A stretch of 64,000 nt of DNA from Corynebacterium sp. TAE3-ERU12 (GCF_019209905.1 NZ_JAHUTM010000004.1:62001-126000); one strand, 5' to 3'; positions 20,218 to 32,456 are shown, numbered from the stretch's first letter. Translations and numbers: made by a program. Notes: generated by a model not told the origin, from the sequence alone.

Positions 20218-20784
20218 ATGCACTTCAATGATTTCGACACGCTCGAAGAATTGCAGGCGGCCGATTTCGCCACGATCGATTTCGGCAACTTCGATTTCGA
20301 TGTTCAAGATTTCGCAGTGCTGCTGCAACTGCTGCCTGAGGACGTCGTCATAACGGCGAGCCTATCTCCGCTCGTCCCACAACAAGGGGACCCAACCAGC
20401 TGGTACGTGACGCAACGAGAGTGCCTGGTCGATTGGTTTTACTCACAAACCACAAAAGGCTCCGGAGAGTACTCCCGTGAAGAGCCCAACCGCTCGGCGA
20501 AACGAACCTACAACCGGCTACAGAGTCTCCACGGTGTGGCATGGGTTGCCGAGGCGGTCGGAGTGGACCGCGACGTGTTCTTTCGGGGCTGGAGAGCTGC
20601 CAATAAGGTTGAGGATCATCGACGACAGTGTGGCGTTTTTCGTACTGAGATCCCGTGGGCGATTATTTCTCGGGCCATGCTTGAGTTCTACCGCGATAAC
20701 TACGAAGCAATCCACTACCAGTTAGCCGAATGGGATGAGGAAGCCGCTGCGTACGGCGACGGCAACACCAACCAGGACGGGTAG
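20218..20784 (+). CDS. 188-aa protein of unknown function in the his-splitting patch
   Basis: Starts [17 protein letters not shown] at an ATG preceded by AAGGAG; a GTG at 20212 is a possible earlier start. The N-terminal third is acidic and rich in Phe and Asp. The C-terminal two thirds have the order [21 protein letters not shown] - [17 protein letters not shown], which reminds me of small helical proteins carried by actinobacterial mobile elements, though I cannot confirm this. It lies on the opposite strand to the his genes and has no operon partner. Confidence 0.55.
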   Translation: MHFNDFDTLEELQAADFATIDFGNFDFDVQDFAVLLQLLPEDVVITASLSPLVPQQGDPTSWYVTQRECLVDWFYSQTTKGSGEYSREEPNRSAKRTYNRLQSLHGVAWVAEAVGVDRDVFFRGWRAANKVEDHRRQCGVFRTEIPWAIISRAMLEFYRDNYEAIHYQLAEWDEEAAAYGDGNTNQDG

Positions 20785-20950
20785 GGCCTACCTCGCTGCT
20801 TGCAGAAGTGGGTTACTAAAAACCATGCGGTCCAGCTGACGCGCAGCCCCCATTGGCGGTATGGGCGTGCCACTGCTGGCAGCGGACAGAATGATTTGAG
20901 ACAATCCACAGGATTATTCATTGAGGTAATTCACCCGAACGGTTCCTTAG

Positions 20951-21239
20951 ATGCACAAAACTTCCCATGCGTTTGCACTGAACTTGGTTCTGATTGCGCT
21001 TTCCATGATTGTGCAGTTCTTCCAGAACAAGTACTTCGTCCAGTACCTGGGAATTCACGAGCTCGGCTTGGTGCGTCTACTGACGCAGATGCTGCAGTAC
21101 CTCAACATCATCGAAGCAGCTCTCGGTAACCGCACTCAGCCTCTGTAGCTGCTTAATATACCCTCCGGAAGAGGCCGCGAAACCTATCTTGAGCGGCCTG
21201 TCCGCGCTGGCGGCGGACCTGCGATGGCGCATGAAGTGA
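20951..21239 (+). pseudogene. Remnant of a polysaccharide flippase (Wzx/O-antigen transporter-like), truncated and frameshifted
   Basis: The first frame reads 65 residues including NLVLIALSMIVQFFQNKYFV and YLGIHELGLVRLLTQMLQYL, which matches the first two helices of Wzx-type flippases (NxxFxxYLGxxxLGxxxLxxxxLxxLxxxExxLG). It stops at 21148. A +1 shift near 21123 continues with TALSLCSCLIYPPEEAAKPILSGLSALAADL until a stop at 21237, resembling the next part of the family. Whole proteins are 450-500 aa, so about four fifths are missing. No intact partner genes remain. Confidence 0.45.
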
Positions 21240-21600
21240 GCTTTCGATATCGAGCAATCGTTAAATGACTCGACAAATAATATCAGCTGTGAAGCAACAT
21301 CTCAATTATTTTATGCAATTATCTAAATCGCCAACAGTCTATTAGAGCCATAGGTTTGTACCGCTCACATATATCAGACCTAAATCAACCCATTTAATAG
21401 TTTCGCGAAAATCACAATAACCGCCCCATAGAGCCGGATGACCCGACATCCATAGACTCCATCGCCACCCTTATCTGCAGGTAAGAGACCCGCAACACAC
21501 ACAGAAGAAGTAGACACCCACCGAAACGGCCGGTAAGGTGAACACCAAGTTAACAACAAGCGAACCGCTGCTAACGGCTCCTTCCCAAGGGGGAACATCC
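21240..21600. other. AT-richer gene-free stretch inside the accessory patch
   Basis: About 360 bp without a convincing gene. Bases 21250-21420 are clearly AT-richer than the surroundings, with runs such as AATTATTTTATGCAATTATC. I see no terminal inverted repeats, transposase motifs or tRNA. The last 30 bp hold the ribosome site (AAGGGGGAA) of the downstream reductase gene. Confidence 0.5.
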
Positions 21601-21601
21601 A

Positions 21602-22222
21602 ATGATCGATCGCCAGCTCGACATCGTCCGCGAAGACCTACACCGCCGCTTCGGCCAGGCCCTTCCCGCCGCCGATATCGACCAGATCCTCGATGACACC
21701 ATCGCAGCCGAGACCGCCTCCGCCCGCGTCACCTCCTACCTACCGGTAATGATTGAGCGCGCCGCCGCCGAAGCCATCAAGGACGAGGCCACCTCACGCG
21801 GCGAATTTGCAGGCGCCCGCAAAGAAATCCTCTACGTCTGCGAACGCAACGCCGGGCGTTCTCAACTCGCCGACGCCATCACCCACCACCTCGTCGGCGA
21901 CGCTGTGGTGGTGCGCTCGGTTGGCCTCGAGCCCGCAGATGAAATCAACCCGACCGTCATCGAAGTACTCAAAGAACGCGGTATCGCCACCGACGGCCTG
22001 TTCCAGACCACCATCGTTCCGCGCGTGGTCCACCGTTCCGACATCGTCGTCCTGATGGGCGTCGACGAAATCCCAGGTGTTCCCGGGGTGCGCTACGCCC
22101 ACTGGGACGTCAAGGACCCCGAGGGCGCCAGCATCGAAGAAGTGCGTGCCATCGCCGACGAGATCGAAACCCAGGTGCGCGGGCTTATCGCCGAGATGGA
22201 GCTACCAATCGCGGCGGCCTAG
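21602..22222 (+). CDS. ArsC-like low-molecular-weight phosphatase / mycothiol-type arsenate reductase with three-helix N-terminus
   Basis: The 206-aa protein has a helical N-terminal domain (residues 1-70) of the kind called three-helix-bundle dimerisation domain, then an LMW-phosphatase fold. The catalytic loop ILYVCERNAGRSQLADA has C80 in a C-x5-R motif. RSDIVVLMGVDE and HWDVKDPEGASIEEVRAIADEIE are typical of the mycothiol/mycoredoxin-dependent arsenate reductases. The ATG follows AAGGGGGAA. No arsR, acr3 or arsB neighbour is present, so arsenate is only one possible substrate. It is the only apparently intact functional gene of the patch between hisH and hisB. Confidence 0.82.
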   Translation: MIDRQLDIVREDLHRRFGQALPAADIDQILDDTIAAETASARVTSYLPVMIERAAAEAIKDEATSRGEFAGARKEILYVCERNAGRSQLADAITHHLVGDAVVVRSVGLEPADEINPTVIEVLKERGIATDGLFQTTIVPRVVHRSDIVVLMGVDEIPGVPGVRYAHWDVKDPEGASIEEVRAIADEIETQVRGLIAEMELPIAAA

Positions 22223-22422
22223 GTAAAGGCACCCAACAACCATAGGATTGCGCCGGCGGTAGCCACCACGGCAAGCAATCCCATCACCACTGTGCCGATC
22301 CGCATTCCGGCCTGATACGCCGACCACGTACCGCCGACCAACAGGCCGGCGATGATGAAGAGCATGTACGTCACAGCAGCACTGGGCCCGGCCGCGTCCT
22401 GACCGACAATGAACTGCTCCAT
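22219..22422 (-). CDS. 67-aa two-helix membrane protein coupled to hisB
   Basis: A small protein starting [16 protein letters not shown] with two hydrophobic helices (about residues 18-32 and 43-64) joined by a short GTWSAYQAGMRIG loop. The ATG shares a base with the hisB stop (TAATG at 22422) and AAGGGAAG lies upstream, so translation is coupled to hisB. A similar small membrane gene lies next to hisB in corynebacteria. Function unknown. Its end overlaps the converging reductase gene by 4 bp. Confidence 0.7.
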   Translation of the reverse strand: MEQFIVGQDAAGPSAAVTYMLFIIAGLLVGGTWSAYQAGMRIGTVVMGLLAVVATAGAILWLLGAFT

Positions 22423-23057
22423 TACAAGCTTCCCTTCGTACTCGGCACACCCGAGCATCGCGGGTCGAGCTCAGTGGCCACCCGCAATGCGCGAGCGACA
22501 GCCTTGAACTCGGCCTCGGTGATGTGATGCGGATCGCGGCCATAGAGGCACCGCACATGCAACGCGATACGTGCATTAAAGGCGAACGACTCGAAGAAGT
22601 GCTGGTTAATCACCGTGGCGTAGTGACCACCAATGATCTGGTGCACCATATGCTCCGGTTCCCCATTCATCACGAAGTAGGGTCGGCCCGAAACATCAAC
22701 CGCAGCATGCGCCAAAGACTCATCCATCGGCACGAAGCAATCACCAAAGCGGTAGATGCCCTTCTTCTCCCCTAGTGCCTCGGCAAAAGCCATGCCCAGC
22801 ACAATGCCGCAGTCCTCCACAGTGTGGTGGGCATCAACCTCGGTATCACCATTGGCGTGCAACTTCAGGTCGAACCGGCCGTGCTGGGTGAACGCGGTGA
22901 GCATGTGATCGAAAAACGGCAAGCCGGTTTCAACCTCAGTGTCACCGGTGCCATCAAGATTGATGGTGCACACGATGGTCGACTCGTGGGTGGCACGCTC
23001 AATATGCCCAACCCGCTCAATTTTTTCGTTGTCCAACTGTTCTTCTCGGGAGCCCAT
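22422..23057 (-). CDS. hisB: Imidazoleglycerol-phosphate dehydratase
   Basis: Dehydrates IGP to imidazole-acetol phosphate, step six of histidine synthesis. A 211-aa single-function HisB. Manganese-binding His motifs: [15 protein letters not shown] near residue 47, [10 protein letters not shown] near 75, and [15 protein letters not shown] near the C-terminus. [17 protein letters not shown] is also typical. It lies 11 bp after hisC in the same direction. Confidence 0.96.
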   Translation of the reverse strand: MGSREEQLDNEKIERVGHIERATHESTIVCTINLDGTGDTEVETGLPFFDHMLTAFTQHGRFDLKLHANGDTEVDAHHTVEDCGIVLGMAFAEALGEKKGIYRFGDCFVPMDESLAHAAVDVSGRPYFVMNGEPEHMVHQIIGGHYATVINQHFFESFAFNARIALHVRCLYGRDPHHITEAEFKAVARALRVATELDPRCSGVPSTKGSL

Positions 23058-23068
23058 TACGGCGTCTC

Positions 23069-25553
<2,485 letters not shown>

Positions 25554-25713
25554 GGGCCGGGGTGACCGCCTTCCGTAGTAGCTGCCGCGCCTCATGCACC
25601 GCCGAGAAAACGGGCATGGGCGCGTCCAAAAACACTTAGGGATCTCAGCATAGCGACCAGCCTGGACCACAGCCGCGTTGCACCTCGGGGCGGCGAAGCT
25701 CCACAATGTCCCA

Positions 25714-27507
25714 ATGGTCTGGTGGGACAACGACGAGCACAACAGCGACACGGCAACTGCACCGAGCGCGGCCACAACAGAGCAACCCCCGGCAATCCCG
25801 GCACGGCTGCCGCTGGTCGCGCCGCAGCCGGTGCCCGAAGAACTCCCGGAACTTCTGGCCTTCTCCCGCCACGCCGCCCAGAACCTCAACCATGTGGCCA
25901 GCTGGCGTGCGGTAAGCGCTTTCGCCCGGGACCACTGGCTTGACGACGGCCACGACCTGCCCACAGACCTCGCAGGTGAGTTCTACGCGCTGCGGCACGC
26001 TGTCGCCGACCAGCTTGAACTAGCTGAGGAAGCCGCCGAGGCCCGCAAGGACTGGCTGGACTGGGCAATGCGGGAAAACCGCCCCGACGCTGTTTTACAT
26101 GCCCGCGCATTTTCCGCATTCGCCGAAGCTGAGCGCTATGCCGACGCCCACGGCGCACCGGAGGTGCCCACCGACTCCGAGGTTCCCGAACTTATCGGGA
26201 TCACCGCGTCCATTCTGGACCTGTCCTATGACGGCAAAGCCCCCTACCAGGCTGCGCTCGCGGCGACGGTGACAGGCGCTGCGGCTTCACTGTGCCGCCG
26301 CCATGACCTTGCCCGGGCCTTAGAGCAGTGGGCGGCCCGACATGCCCCGCGCCGTTCTGCCTCCGATGACCGCCGGCTGCTGCAGGCCCAGATTGTCCAC
26401 GGCAGCGGTGACCTTTCCGGTGCGGCCCGACTCTGCGACGAAGTGGCCACCGACCCCGAGGGGGAACCGGTGACCTCCACAATCGAGGCCCGGCAAATGT
26501 TGGCCTGGCTTTCCCTGGAGGCGGGGGAAGAAGACGAAGCTATCCGGCAGTTGCGTCCGGTAGCTGAGGCAACCGTCACCCTGGATCTGACTGTGGCGGG
26601 GCTGCGTTCCCACCGGCTATTGGCTGCCTTACTCAATGGTCGTGGCGAATACGCCGAGGCGCGTCTGCACACCACCCGCGCACTCGCCCACGCCCGCGGT
26701 ATGCCGGTCAATCCACTGACCATGGATATCGAGCTCATCTTGGCGCGGTCCCTTTTCGATGCCGGGGAGCATGACGAGGCGTTGCGGCGCGCGGAGCCGG
26801 TGGCGCAGTGGTCGATGCTGTCGCCTGATGAGGAGCGCACCGACGCCGCGTACACCATTGCTGCTGCCAGCGCTGCGGCCATTGGTGATGGTGCCCGCGC
26901 TACCCGGCTGCTGCTCGAACATGCCGGGCACCTGCTGCGCATTGGTGATAGCCAGGGCGCGTCGTCAGCGCTGCGCCAGTGCGCCCGCGGTCTCGCCCAG
27001 CCCGGCACGGTGGCGCCGAATGCGGTGGGGCCGATTGCTGCGGTGCTGCACCGAGAGCTCGATAATGCTGATACCGGTGGTGGTGCCGATACTGATGAGG
27101 CGATGGATCTGCGCCACGCCCCTTCCGATATGAGTTCGGCGTTGACAGATGCCGGGTACGGGGTGGTGCTCGAGCTGGCCGAGGAGATGATGATCCGCGC
27201 CCGCGAGCTGATCTCCGATGGGTGGTCGATCGCCGATTGGCATGATGACCTGGCCTATATCTACTGGGCTTCTGGTCGGGAGGACTTAGCGCTAGGCCAC
27301 GTCGATACTGCTGCGGCGGGGTATTTGGAATCCGGTGATGGTGTGGAATCCGCCCGGGCACTGCTGACCGGTGTGCGGTGCTGCTTGGACCGCGATGACA
27401 CTGCCGGGGCGGGACGTTATGCCAACCGGATTGACCAGTTGCTGCCGCAGAATAATTGGGAGGGCCATCCGGTCCGGGAGGCGTTAGCGGAGCTGCTGGG
27501 CGACTAG
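25714..27507 (+). CDS. Helical-repeat (TPR-like) protein of unknown function, 597 aa
   Basis: A long soluble alpha-helical protein, rich in Ala, Leu, Glu and Arg. Paired helices recur with TPR-like spacing, for example [40 protein letters not shown] and [20 protein letters not shown]. There is no signal peptide or catalytic motif. A proline-rich segment (residues 20-45) follows a short N-terminal patch MVWWDNDEH. An earlier start at 25678 is open. It is divergent from hisD and 10 bp upstream of a second protein of similar make-up. I would call it a scaffold or adaptor only by analogy. Confidence 0.7.
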   Translation: MVWWDNDEHNSDTATAPSAATTEQPPAIPARLPLVAPQPVPEELPELLAFSRHAAQNLNHVASWRAVSAFARDHWLDDGHDLPTDLAGEFYALRHAVADQLELAEEAAEARKDWLDWAMRENRPDAVLHARAFSAFAEAERYADAHGAPEVPTDSEVPELIGITASILDLSYDGKAPYQAALAATVTGAAASLCRRHDLARALEQWAARHAPRRSASDDRRLLQAQIVHGSGDLSGAARLCDEVATDPEGEPVTSTIEARQMLAWLSLEAGEEDEAIRQLRPVAEATVTLDLTVAGLRSHRLLAALLNGRGEYAEARLHTTRALAHARGMPVNPLTMDIELILARSLFDAGEHDEALRRAEPVAQWSMLSPDEERTDAAYTIAAASAAAIGDGARATRLLLEHAGHLLRIGDSQGASSALRQCARGLAQPGTVAPNAVGPIAAVLHRELDNADTGGGADTDEAMDLRHAPSDMSSALTDAGYGVVLELAEEMMIRARELISDGWSIADWHDDLAYIYWASGREDLALGHVDTAAAGYLESGDGVESARALLTGVRCCLDRDDTAGAGRYANRIDQLLPQNNWEGHPVREALAELLGD

Positions 27508-27510
27508 GCT
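27505..27510 (+). promoter_or_regulatory. -10 box (TAGGCT) overlapping the upstream stop codon
   Basis: TAGGCT includes the TAG stop of the preceding gene and lies 7 nt before the ATG at 27518, with no ribosome site between. It would let the second helical protein be made from its own leaderless message. Confidence 0.45.
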
Positions 27511-27517
27511 GGGCGCC

Positions 27518-28141
27518 ATGTCGCACCCGACCGAACCCACGATCACTGACGACCCGCAGCAGCTGCTAGACGAGGCCCGCTCATATGCCGAGCAGGGTCA
27601 CCTATGGCTGGCTGCCGACACGCTCATGGCCGGTTATGCCCAGTTTGAGGCTGCCGGACGGACTCCCCAGCAGCACGACTCTATGGGACGGCCGATCCGG
27701 GGCACGTCAGTGGATTTGATGGAGGCTGCGGCCAAATGGCTTGAAGCCCTGGATTCGGTGGAGTCCCACGCCACCGATGTCCAGGCGGAGCAGGCCCCCT
27801 CGGGTACGGATGAAAATGTGCCGCCGCGGGATCTTCGGTGGGCGCAGTGGCACACCATTAGTGGCAATACGGAGATGAAGCGGGACCGGTTTGGCCGGGC
27901 CATCGACCACCTTGAATTAGCCTCCGGTATTTATGAAACCGCTGGCCTGCTGACTGTGGCAGTGCCGTTGGTGGCGGCGTTGGTGCAGTGTTATCTCGCC
28001 GTTAATGATGCCCCGCGTGCGGAGCTGGCGCTGCACCGGCTGCGCCGCATTCTCAGCGTCGATCCTTCGCTTGCCGACGGGATGGGCGAGAATATCGACG
28101 CCCTCGCCGCTGCCGTGGCCGATCGTCTCGCCGCGGAGTAG
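27518..28141 (+). CDS. 207-aa helical-repeat protein, partner of the preceding gene
   Basis: Starts MSHPTEPTITDDPQQLLDEARSYAE and forms several helix pairs, including HLWLAADTLMAGYAQFEAAG, LRWAQWHTISGNTEMKRDRF and AVDHLELA-type segments ending with LALHRLRRILSVDP. The repeat style resembles the 597-aa protein upstream, so the two may have arisen by duplication or work together. No catalytic motif is visible. It is convergent with nadC: the stop codons of the two genes are adjacent. Confidence 0.65.
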   Translation: MSHPTEPTITDDPQQLLDEARSYAEQGHLWLAADTLMAGYAQFEAAGRTPQQHDSMGRPIRGTSVDLMEAAAKWLEALDSVESHATDVQAEQAPSGTDENVPPRDLRWAQWHTISGNTEMKRDRFGRAIDHLELASGIYETAGLLTVAVPLVAALVQCYLAVNDAPRAELALHRLRRILSVDPSLADGMGENIDALAAAVADRLAAE

Positions 28142-28984
28142 TTAAAAATCCAGGCCAAGGTCGAGGACCCGAACTGAATGGGTCAATGCCCCCACGGCGA
28201 GGAAATCCACACCGCAGCGGGCGTACTCGCGGGCCATCTCCAAGGTCAGTCCACCGGAGGACTCCAGTTGGGTTGCTGGGGATATCTTCGCTCGCTTCTG
28301 CGCGGCAACCTGGGTTTCCCACAATTCGAAATTGTCCAGCAGCACCAATTCCGGTTTTTCGGCCAGGACGTCACTTAACTGGGTGAGGTTGTCGACCTCG
28401 ACTTCGCAGCGCAATTCCGGATAGGCCTTGCGCACCCGCGCTAAGGCGGGCACTACTCCCCCGGCCGCGGCGACGTGATTGTCCTTAATCATCGCCTCAT
28501 CACCCAGGCCCATGCGGTGGTTCATGCCGCCACCGCAGGACACCGCATATTTTTGGAGATTGCGCATACCTGGCAGGGTTTTCCGGGAATCACGGATTGT
28601 CGTTCCGGTACCGGCAACCGCATCCACCCAGCGCCGGGTTTCCGTGGCGATGCCGCAGGCGTGGGTCAACAGATTGAGCAGGGTGCGCTCAGCGGTCAGC
28701 AGCCCCCGAGTCGGGGCGGAGATATCGGCAATGACAGTGCCCGCCACAACCCGCTCACCGTCACTGACGTGCAGATCCACTTCATAGTTATCGGCAATGA
28801 CTTCGGACAGAGCCCATTCGATGACCTCCCCGGCGGCAACGATGCCGCTACCGCGCGAGACGATCTGCGCGTGGCTGCGCTGGTGGGCGCTGACCGTGGC
28901 CAATGAGGTCACGTCCGGGCCGTAGGCAAGGTCTTCTTGGAGCGCGGTGCGGATGAGTCCACGGGTGGTTCGCTCGTCGAGCAT
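28142..28984 (-). CDS. nadC: Quinolinate phosphoribosyltransferase (decarboxylating)
   Basis: Joins quinolinate and PRPP to nicotinate mononucleotide, third step of de novo NAD synthesis. A 280-aa protein. TRKT-type DSRKTLPGMRNLQKYAVSCGGG near residue 128 and HRMGLGDEAMIKDNH near 155 are substrate-binding signatures; EVEVDNLTQ and LESSGGLT complete the barrel. ATG at 28984 lies 4 bp after the nadB stop, so nadA-nadB-nadC form one operon in pathway order. Confidence 0.96.
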   Translation of the reverse strand: MLDERTTRGLIRTALQEDLAYGPDVTSLATVSAHQRSHAQIVSRGSGIVAAGEVIEWALSEVIADNYEVDLHVSDGERVVAGTVIADISAPTRGLLTAERTLLNLLTHACGIATETRRWVDAVAGTGTTIRDSRKTLPGMRNLQKYAVSCGGGMNHRMGLGDEAMIKDNHVAAAGGVVPALARVRKAYPELRCEVEVDNLTQLSDVLAEKPELVLLDNFELWETQVAAQKRAKISPATQLESSGGLTLEMAREYARCGVDFLAVGALTHSVRVLDLGLDF

Positions 28985-28988
28985 GGGG

Positions 28989-30542
28989 TTAATTGTCCTT
29001 GTCGTCGGTGCGGGTATGGCAACCCAGGGTCTGCGTGCGCGCAAGCGCGGCGGCGACCACACTGCGGGCCACGGTCACCGGGCCAGAGTCGGGCAGTTTG
29101 TCCAGTTCAGCCGCAGCAGCACTGAGACTGTCATGGGTGCGCATCACTCCAGCACCCACTGTCATTGCCGCCTGCATCGCCAACCGGTCCTTATCGCCCA
29201 GTTGGGGCCGCTGCAGGCCACGGGGACGCTGCGGCCAGGCGACGGTATTCGCCGCTGCTGGGGCGCTGACCTCAGGCCAGTGCCCAGACCCGGCAGCAAT
29301 ATCTTCGGCGGCTGCCTTACCGACGACGAGTCCTTCCAGCAGGGAATTAGACGCCAGTCGGTTCGCTCCATGCAGGCCGGTGCGGGCACACTCCCCGACC
29401 GCGTAAATACCGGGAACTCGGGTGTGCCCAACGGTGTCGGTGACAATGCCGCCACAGCTGTAGTGCACGGCCGGGGCTACCGGCAACAGGTGCTTGGCAG
29501 GGTCAAGGCCCATGCTCTGGCAGCCTTGGGTCACCGTCGGGAAACGCTGATGGATACCCCGGATCATCCGGGCGTCAAGGTAGACGTGGTCGGTGTCTGT
29601 CTGGTGCATTCGGGCAGCGATAGCCCGGGAAACGATATCGCGCGGGGCCAGGTCACCGCGCGGGTCGACGGTGTTCATAATGTCGTCGCCAGTGCAGTCG
29701 ACAAGATGCGCGCCCTCACCGCGTAGCGCTTCGGTCAGCAGTGGACGCCGCCCCTGGGCTTTAGCGTCGAATAGCACCGTGGGGTGGAACTGGATGAATT
29801 CCAGATCCGCCAGCTCAGCACCAGCGTCGGCAGCCAACATGTGGCCATCCCCCAGCGCCCCCGTCGGCGCCGTCGTCACCTGCCACAAATGCCCCAACCC
29901 GCCGGTGGCGATGACGACCTTATTCGTGCTGACAAGCCCCGGCCCGCGTGGATCGCGCACCACCACACCAGCGCAGTGGCCGTCGGCACGCAAGATTTCC
30001 ACCGCCGAGGCGTTCTGGAGCAACCGGATACCACCCACACTGCGCTCCAAGGCACGCTGAATCTCCGCGCCGGTAGCATCACCACCAGCATGAATAATGC
30101 GGCGATGACTATGGGCTCCCTCTCGAGTGCGGGCATAGGGGCCGCTTTCCACCCGGTCAAAATCAGCGCCGTGGTCAATTAACCACTGCACAGCCAACGC
30201 CGCATTGGAAAGAATCGTGTGCACAGCTGCGGGGTCACAATGCCCAGCACCAGCGGCAATCGTGTCGGACACATGACTGGCCACACTGTCATGGCCACCA
30301 GGGCCGCACGGGGCGTCGGAAAGCCCCACCACCGCTAAACCGCCCTGGGCAAGATTCGTCGCCGCCCGACGAAACCGCGGATACGGCCTCGCCCCAGCAC
30401 GCCAGGTGCCCTTATCAATCAGCAGCACATCAGCACCAAGCTCCCGAGAGCGTTGGGCAGCGCTCAGACCGGCCACCCCAGCACCAATGACCAGAACGTC
30501 GCAGTGGCTGTACCAATCCCAGTCCGCCGAGTGAAAACTCAT
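28989..30542 (-). CDS. nadB: L-aspartate oxidase
   Basis: FAD enzyme that oxidises aspartate to iminoaspartate for NadA. It is 517 aa. The dinucleotide fold VLVIGAGVAGLSAAQRS is near residue 16, GLAVVGLSDAP and HGADFDRVESGPYARTREGAHSHRRIIHAGGDATG follow the fumarate-reductase flavoprotein pattern, and VHYSCGGIVTDTVGHT and GECARTGLHGANRLASNSLLE mark the C-terminal FAD contacts. The ATG at 30542 has AGGAG too close to be ideal, so the start is likely but not certain. Confidence 0.94.
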   Translation of the reverse strand: MSFHSADWDWYSHCDVLVIGAGVAGLSAAQRSRELGADVLLIDKGTWRAGARPYPRFRRAATNLAQGGLAVVGLSDAPCGPGGHDSVASHVSDTIAAGAGHCDPAAVHTILSNAALAVQWLIDHGADFDRVESGPYARTREGAHSHRRIIHAGGDATGAEIQRALERSVGGIRLLQNASAVEILRADGHCAGVVVRDPRGPGLVSTNKVVIATGGLGHLWQVTTAPTGALGDGHMLAADAGAELADLEFIQFHPTVLFDAKAQGRRPLLTEALRGEGAHLVDCTGDDIMNTVDPRGDLAPRDIVSRAIAARMHQTDTDHVYLDARMIRGIHQRFPTVTQGCQSMGLDPAKHLLPVAPAVHYSCGGIVTDTVGHTRVPGIYAVGECARTGLHGANRLASNSLLEGLVVGKAAAEDIAAGSGHWPEVSAPAAANTVAWPQRPRGLQRPQLGDKDRLAMQAAMTVGAGVMRTHDSLSAAAAELDKLPDSGPVTVARSVVAAALARTQTLGCHTRTDDKDN

Positions 30543-30579
30543 ACTCCTGTTTCTACCCTGCCGCAGGCCCACCCCTGGG

Positions 30580-31605
30580 CTATTCCCCACCGCCGGGGTT
30601 ACCAATAGCAATCATGCGTTCCACAGAAGCGCGGGCCTTGGCAGCAGTGTCCTCATCAACAATGACCTCATCGGCATTGTCCCGCAGGCACCGCAATAAG
30701 GCTGCTGGGGTGATCATTTTCATATACGGGCAGGACGCGCGTTCATTGACTGCGGCGAAATCCACACTCGGGGCGGCCTTATGCAGCTGGTGCAGCATGC
30801 CGATCTCAGTGGCGACTAAGACCTTATTCGTCCCGTCGGTACCGGCCTTCGTCGCCGCGGTGAGCATCTCACCCGTGGAAAGCATATGCACCCGCTTCGG
30901 GTCGATCGTGCCCTCACCGGCGAGATAGATGGCGCTATTGGCGCAACCACACTCGGGGTGAATATAAAGATCCGCCTCGGGATTATCGGCTGCCCGGCGG
31001 GCAAGTTCCGCACCATTGATATTGGCGTGCACATGGCACTCACCGGACCAAATATGGATATTGTCCCGGCCGGTTTCACGCTTCACATGGGCGCCGAGGA
31101 ACTGATCCGGGCCGAAAAGAACTTCTGTATCCGGATCGATAGAGGCCACCACATCCACCGCATTGGAGGAGGTGCAGCAAATATCGGTCTCGGCCTTCAC
31201 ATCAGCGGTGGTGTTGACGTAGCTGACCACCACCGCCCCGGGGTGCTCTGTTTTCCACTCGCGCAGCTCATCGGCGGTAATCGAGTCCGCCAGGGAGCAG
31301 CCGGCGCGGGCGTCGGGGATGAGCACGGTTTTGTCGGGGCTGAGGATTTTGGCGGTCTCGGCCATGAAGTGCACACCGCAGAAAATGATCACATCAGCAT
31401 CAGTATCGGCGGCGATGCGAGACAGGCCAAGAGAGTCACCGGTGTAGTCAGCGATGTCCTGAATCTCGGGCAGCTGGTAGTTATGCGCCAAGATGACGGC
31501 ATTGCGCTGTTTGGCCAGGTGGCGAATCTCATCGACCCAAGCGTTATCGGCGGTGATGCCGGTATAGCCGTCGGGAGTATCGGTGATAGTGCCAAGGGCG
31601 GACAC
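30580..31605 (-). CDS. nadA: Quinolinate synthase
   Basis: 4Fe-4S enzyme condensing iminoaspartate with dihydroxyacetone phosphate to quinolinate. It is 341 aa. [24 protein letters not shown] is near residue 37, and the cluster cysteines are in [26 protein letters not shown] and [11 protein letters not shown] at 31605 follows GAAGGGAA. It leads the nadABC operon. An 8-bp inverted repeat about 60-100 bp upstream could be an operator, but I do not recognise it. Confidence 0.96.
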   Translation of the reverse strand: MSALGTITDTPDGYTGITADNAWVDEIRHLAKQRNAVILAHNYQLPEIQDIADYTGDSLGLSRIAADTDADVIIFCGVHFMAETAKILSPDKTVLIPDARAGCSLADSITADELREWKTEHPGAVVVSYVNTTADVKAETDICCTSSNAVDVVASIDPDTEVLFGPDQFLGAHVKRETGRDNIHIWSGECHVHANINGAELARRAADNPEADLYIHPECGCANSAIYLAGEGTIDPKRVHMLSTGEMLTAATKAGTDGTNKVLVATEIGMLHQLHKAAPSVDFAAVNERASCPYMKMITPAALLRCLRDNADEVIVDEDTAAKARASVERMIAIGNPGGGE

Positions 31606-31666
31606 GTGTGTTCCCTTCGTGGGCGCAGCGCCGATCCCACCGGCACTGCCGGGTGAGGCTGGTCAG

Positions 31667-31708
31667 GTGCGACAACTATGGAACTGTGGCGAACGTGGGC
31701 TGTCGCAC
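31667..31708. promoter_or_regulatory. Inverted repeat upstream of nadA
   Basis: GTGCGACA at 31667-31674 and its exact complement TGTCGCAC at 31701-31708 are separated by 26 bp. They lie between nadA and the membrane-protein gene, about 60-100 bp before the nadA start. I do not recognise a known NAD-regulator motif. Confidence 0.25.
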
Positions 31709-31820
31709 GCAGGCCACGGAGTGTGCTGGGTGGGCACGCTCCGCGGGGGATGTGTCCGAAATACTAATACCCCCGCCCCCACCGCTTGCTATCGAGGCCC
31801 CCTACCGGGCGCAGCGGCGC

Positions 31821-32387
31821 CTATTCGGCATCGCTGTCATCACCGTCATCACCGGGGCCACTGAAGAGAATGCCTAACCAGAAAGCGAACATCGCGAAGA
31901 AAGGCGCGATGGCCAGGTTCACTACTCCCCCGGCCTTAGGCACCACCTCAACAACACTGCCGACGGGCAGGTCGGTGATATCGGGCTGTCGAATACCGCC
32001 GATGAAATCACCAAAAACGGCGACACCGAATGCCCCCGCCAGAGCGCACACCCCCACCCAGAGCATGCTGACCAGGTTCTGCCGAGTCGCGAATTGCCGC
32101 AACCCCAGCATGCCGACGATGAGTCCCACACCAGCGGCGATGGCGAGCATGATGAGCATGCCGACAAAACCGGCGGCACCGTCGCCAGGCAACACCTCGA
32201 TCATGCCGCCCTCGGCGAGGGTGACGGTCTGGGTCGGGCGGGCGAGTCCGAAACCAACGCCGCCGCCGGCCCCCATCGCCATGGCAAGCAATAACAGGCC
32301 CGCGGAATCACCGATCTGGGTGAACAACGAGGGGCGCCGCTGCGTGGAGTCAGTAGCGGTGGGTGCGGAATTCGTTGGATCGGTCAT
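31821..32387 (-). CDS. 188-aa integral membrane protein, DUF2567-like
   Basis: Four to five hydrophobic segments: SAGLLLLAMAMGAGGGVGFG near residues 28-47, GFVGMLIMLAIAAGVGLIVGMLG near 72-95, LVSMLWVGVCALAGAFGVAVFG near 105-126 and VNLAIAPFFAMFAFWLGILF near 155-175, ending in an acidic tail. A short extracellular-type stretch sits between helices 1 and 2. The shape fits actinobacterial DUF2567 proteins, though assignment is by general look. It lies between nadA and bsaP in the same direction. Confidence 0.55.
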   Translation of the reverse strand: MTDPTNSAPTATDSTQRRPSLFTQIGDSAGLLLLAMAMGAGGGVGFGLARPTQTVTLAEGGMIEVLPGDGAAGFVGMLIMLAIAAGVGLIVGMLGLRQFATRQNLVSMLWVGVCALAGAFGVAVFGDFIGGIRQPDITDLPVGSVVEVVPKAGGVVNLAIAPFFAMFAFWLGILFSGPGDDGDDSDAE

Positions 32388-32456
32388 ACCGAAGAAGCTA
32401 CCGGTCGCAGTCGGAGGATGGAACTACGCCGGGGCTGATGTCGGGCACAGCTGGGC

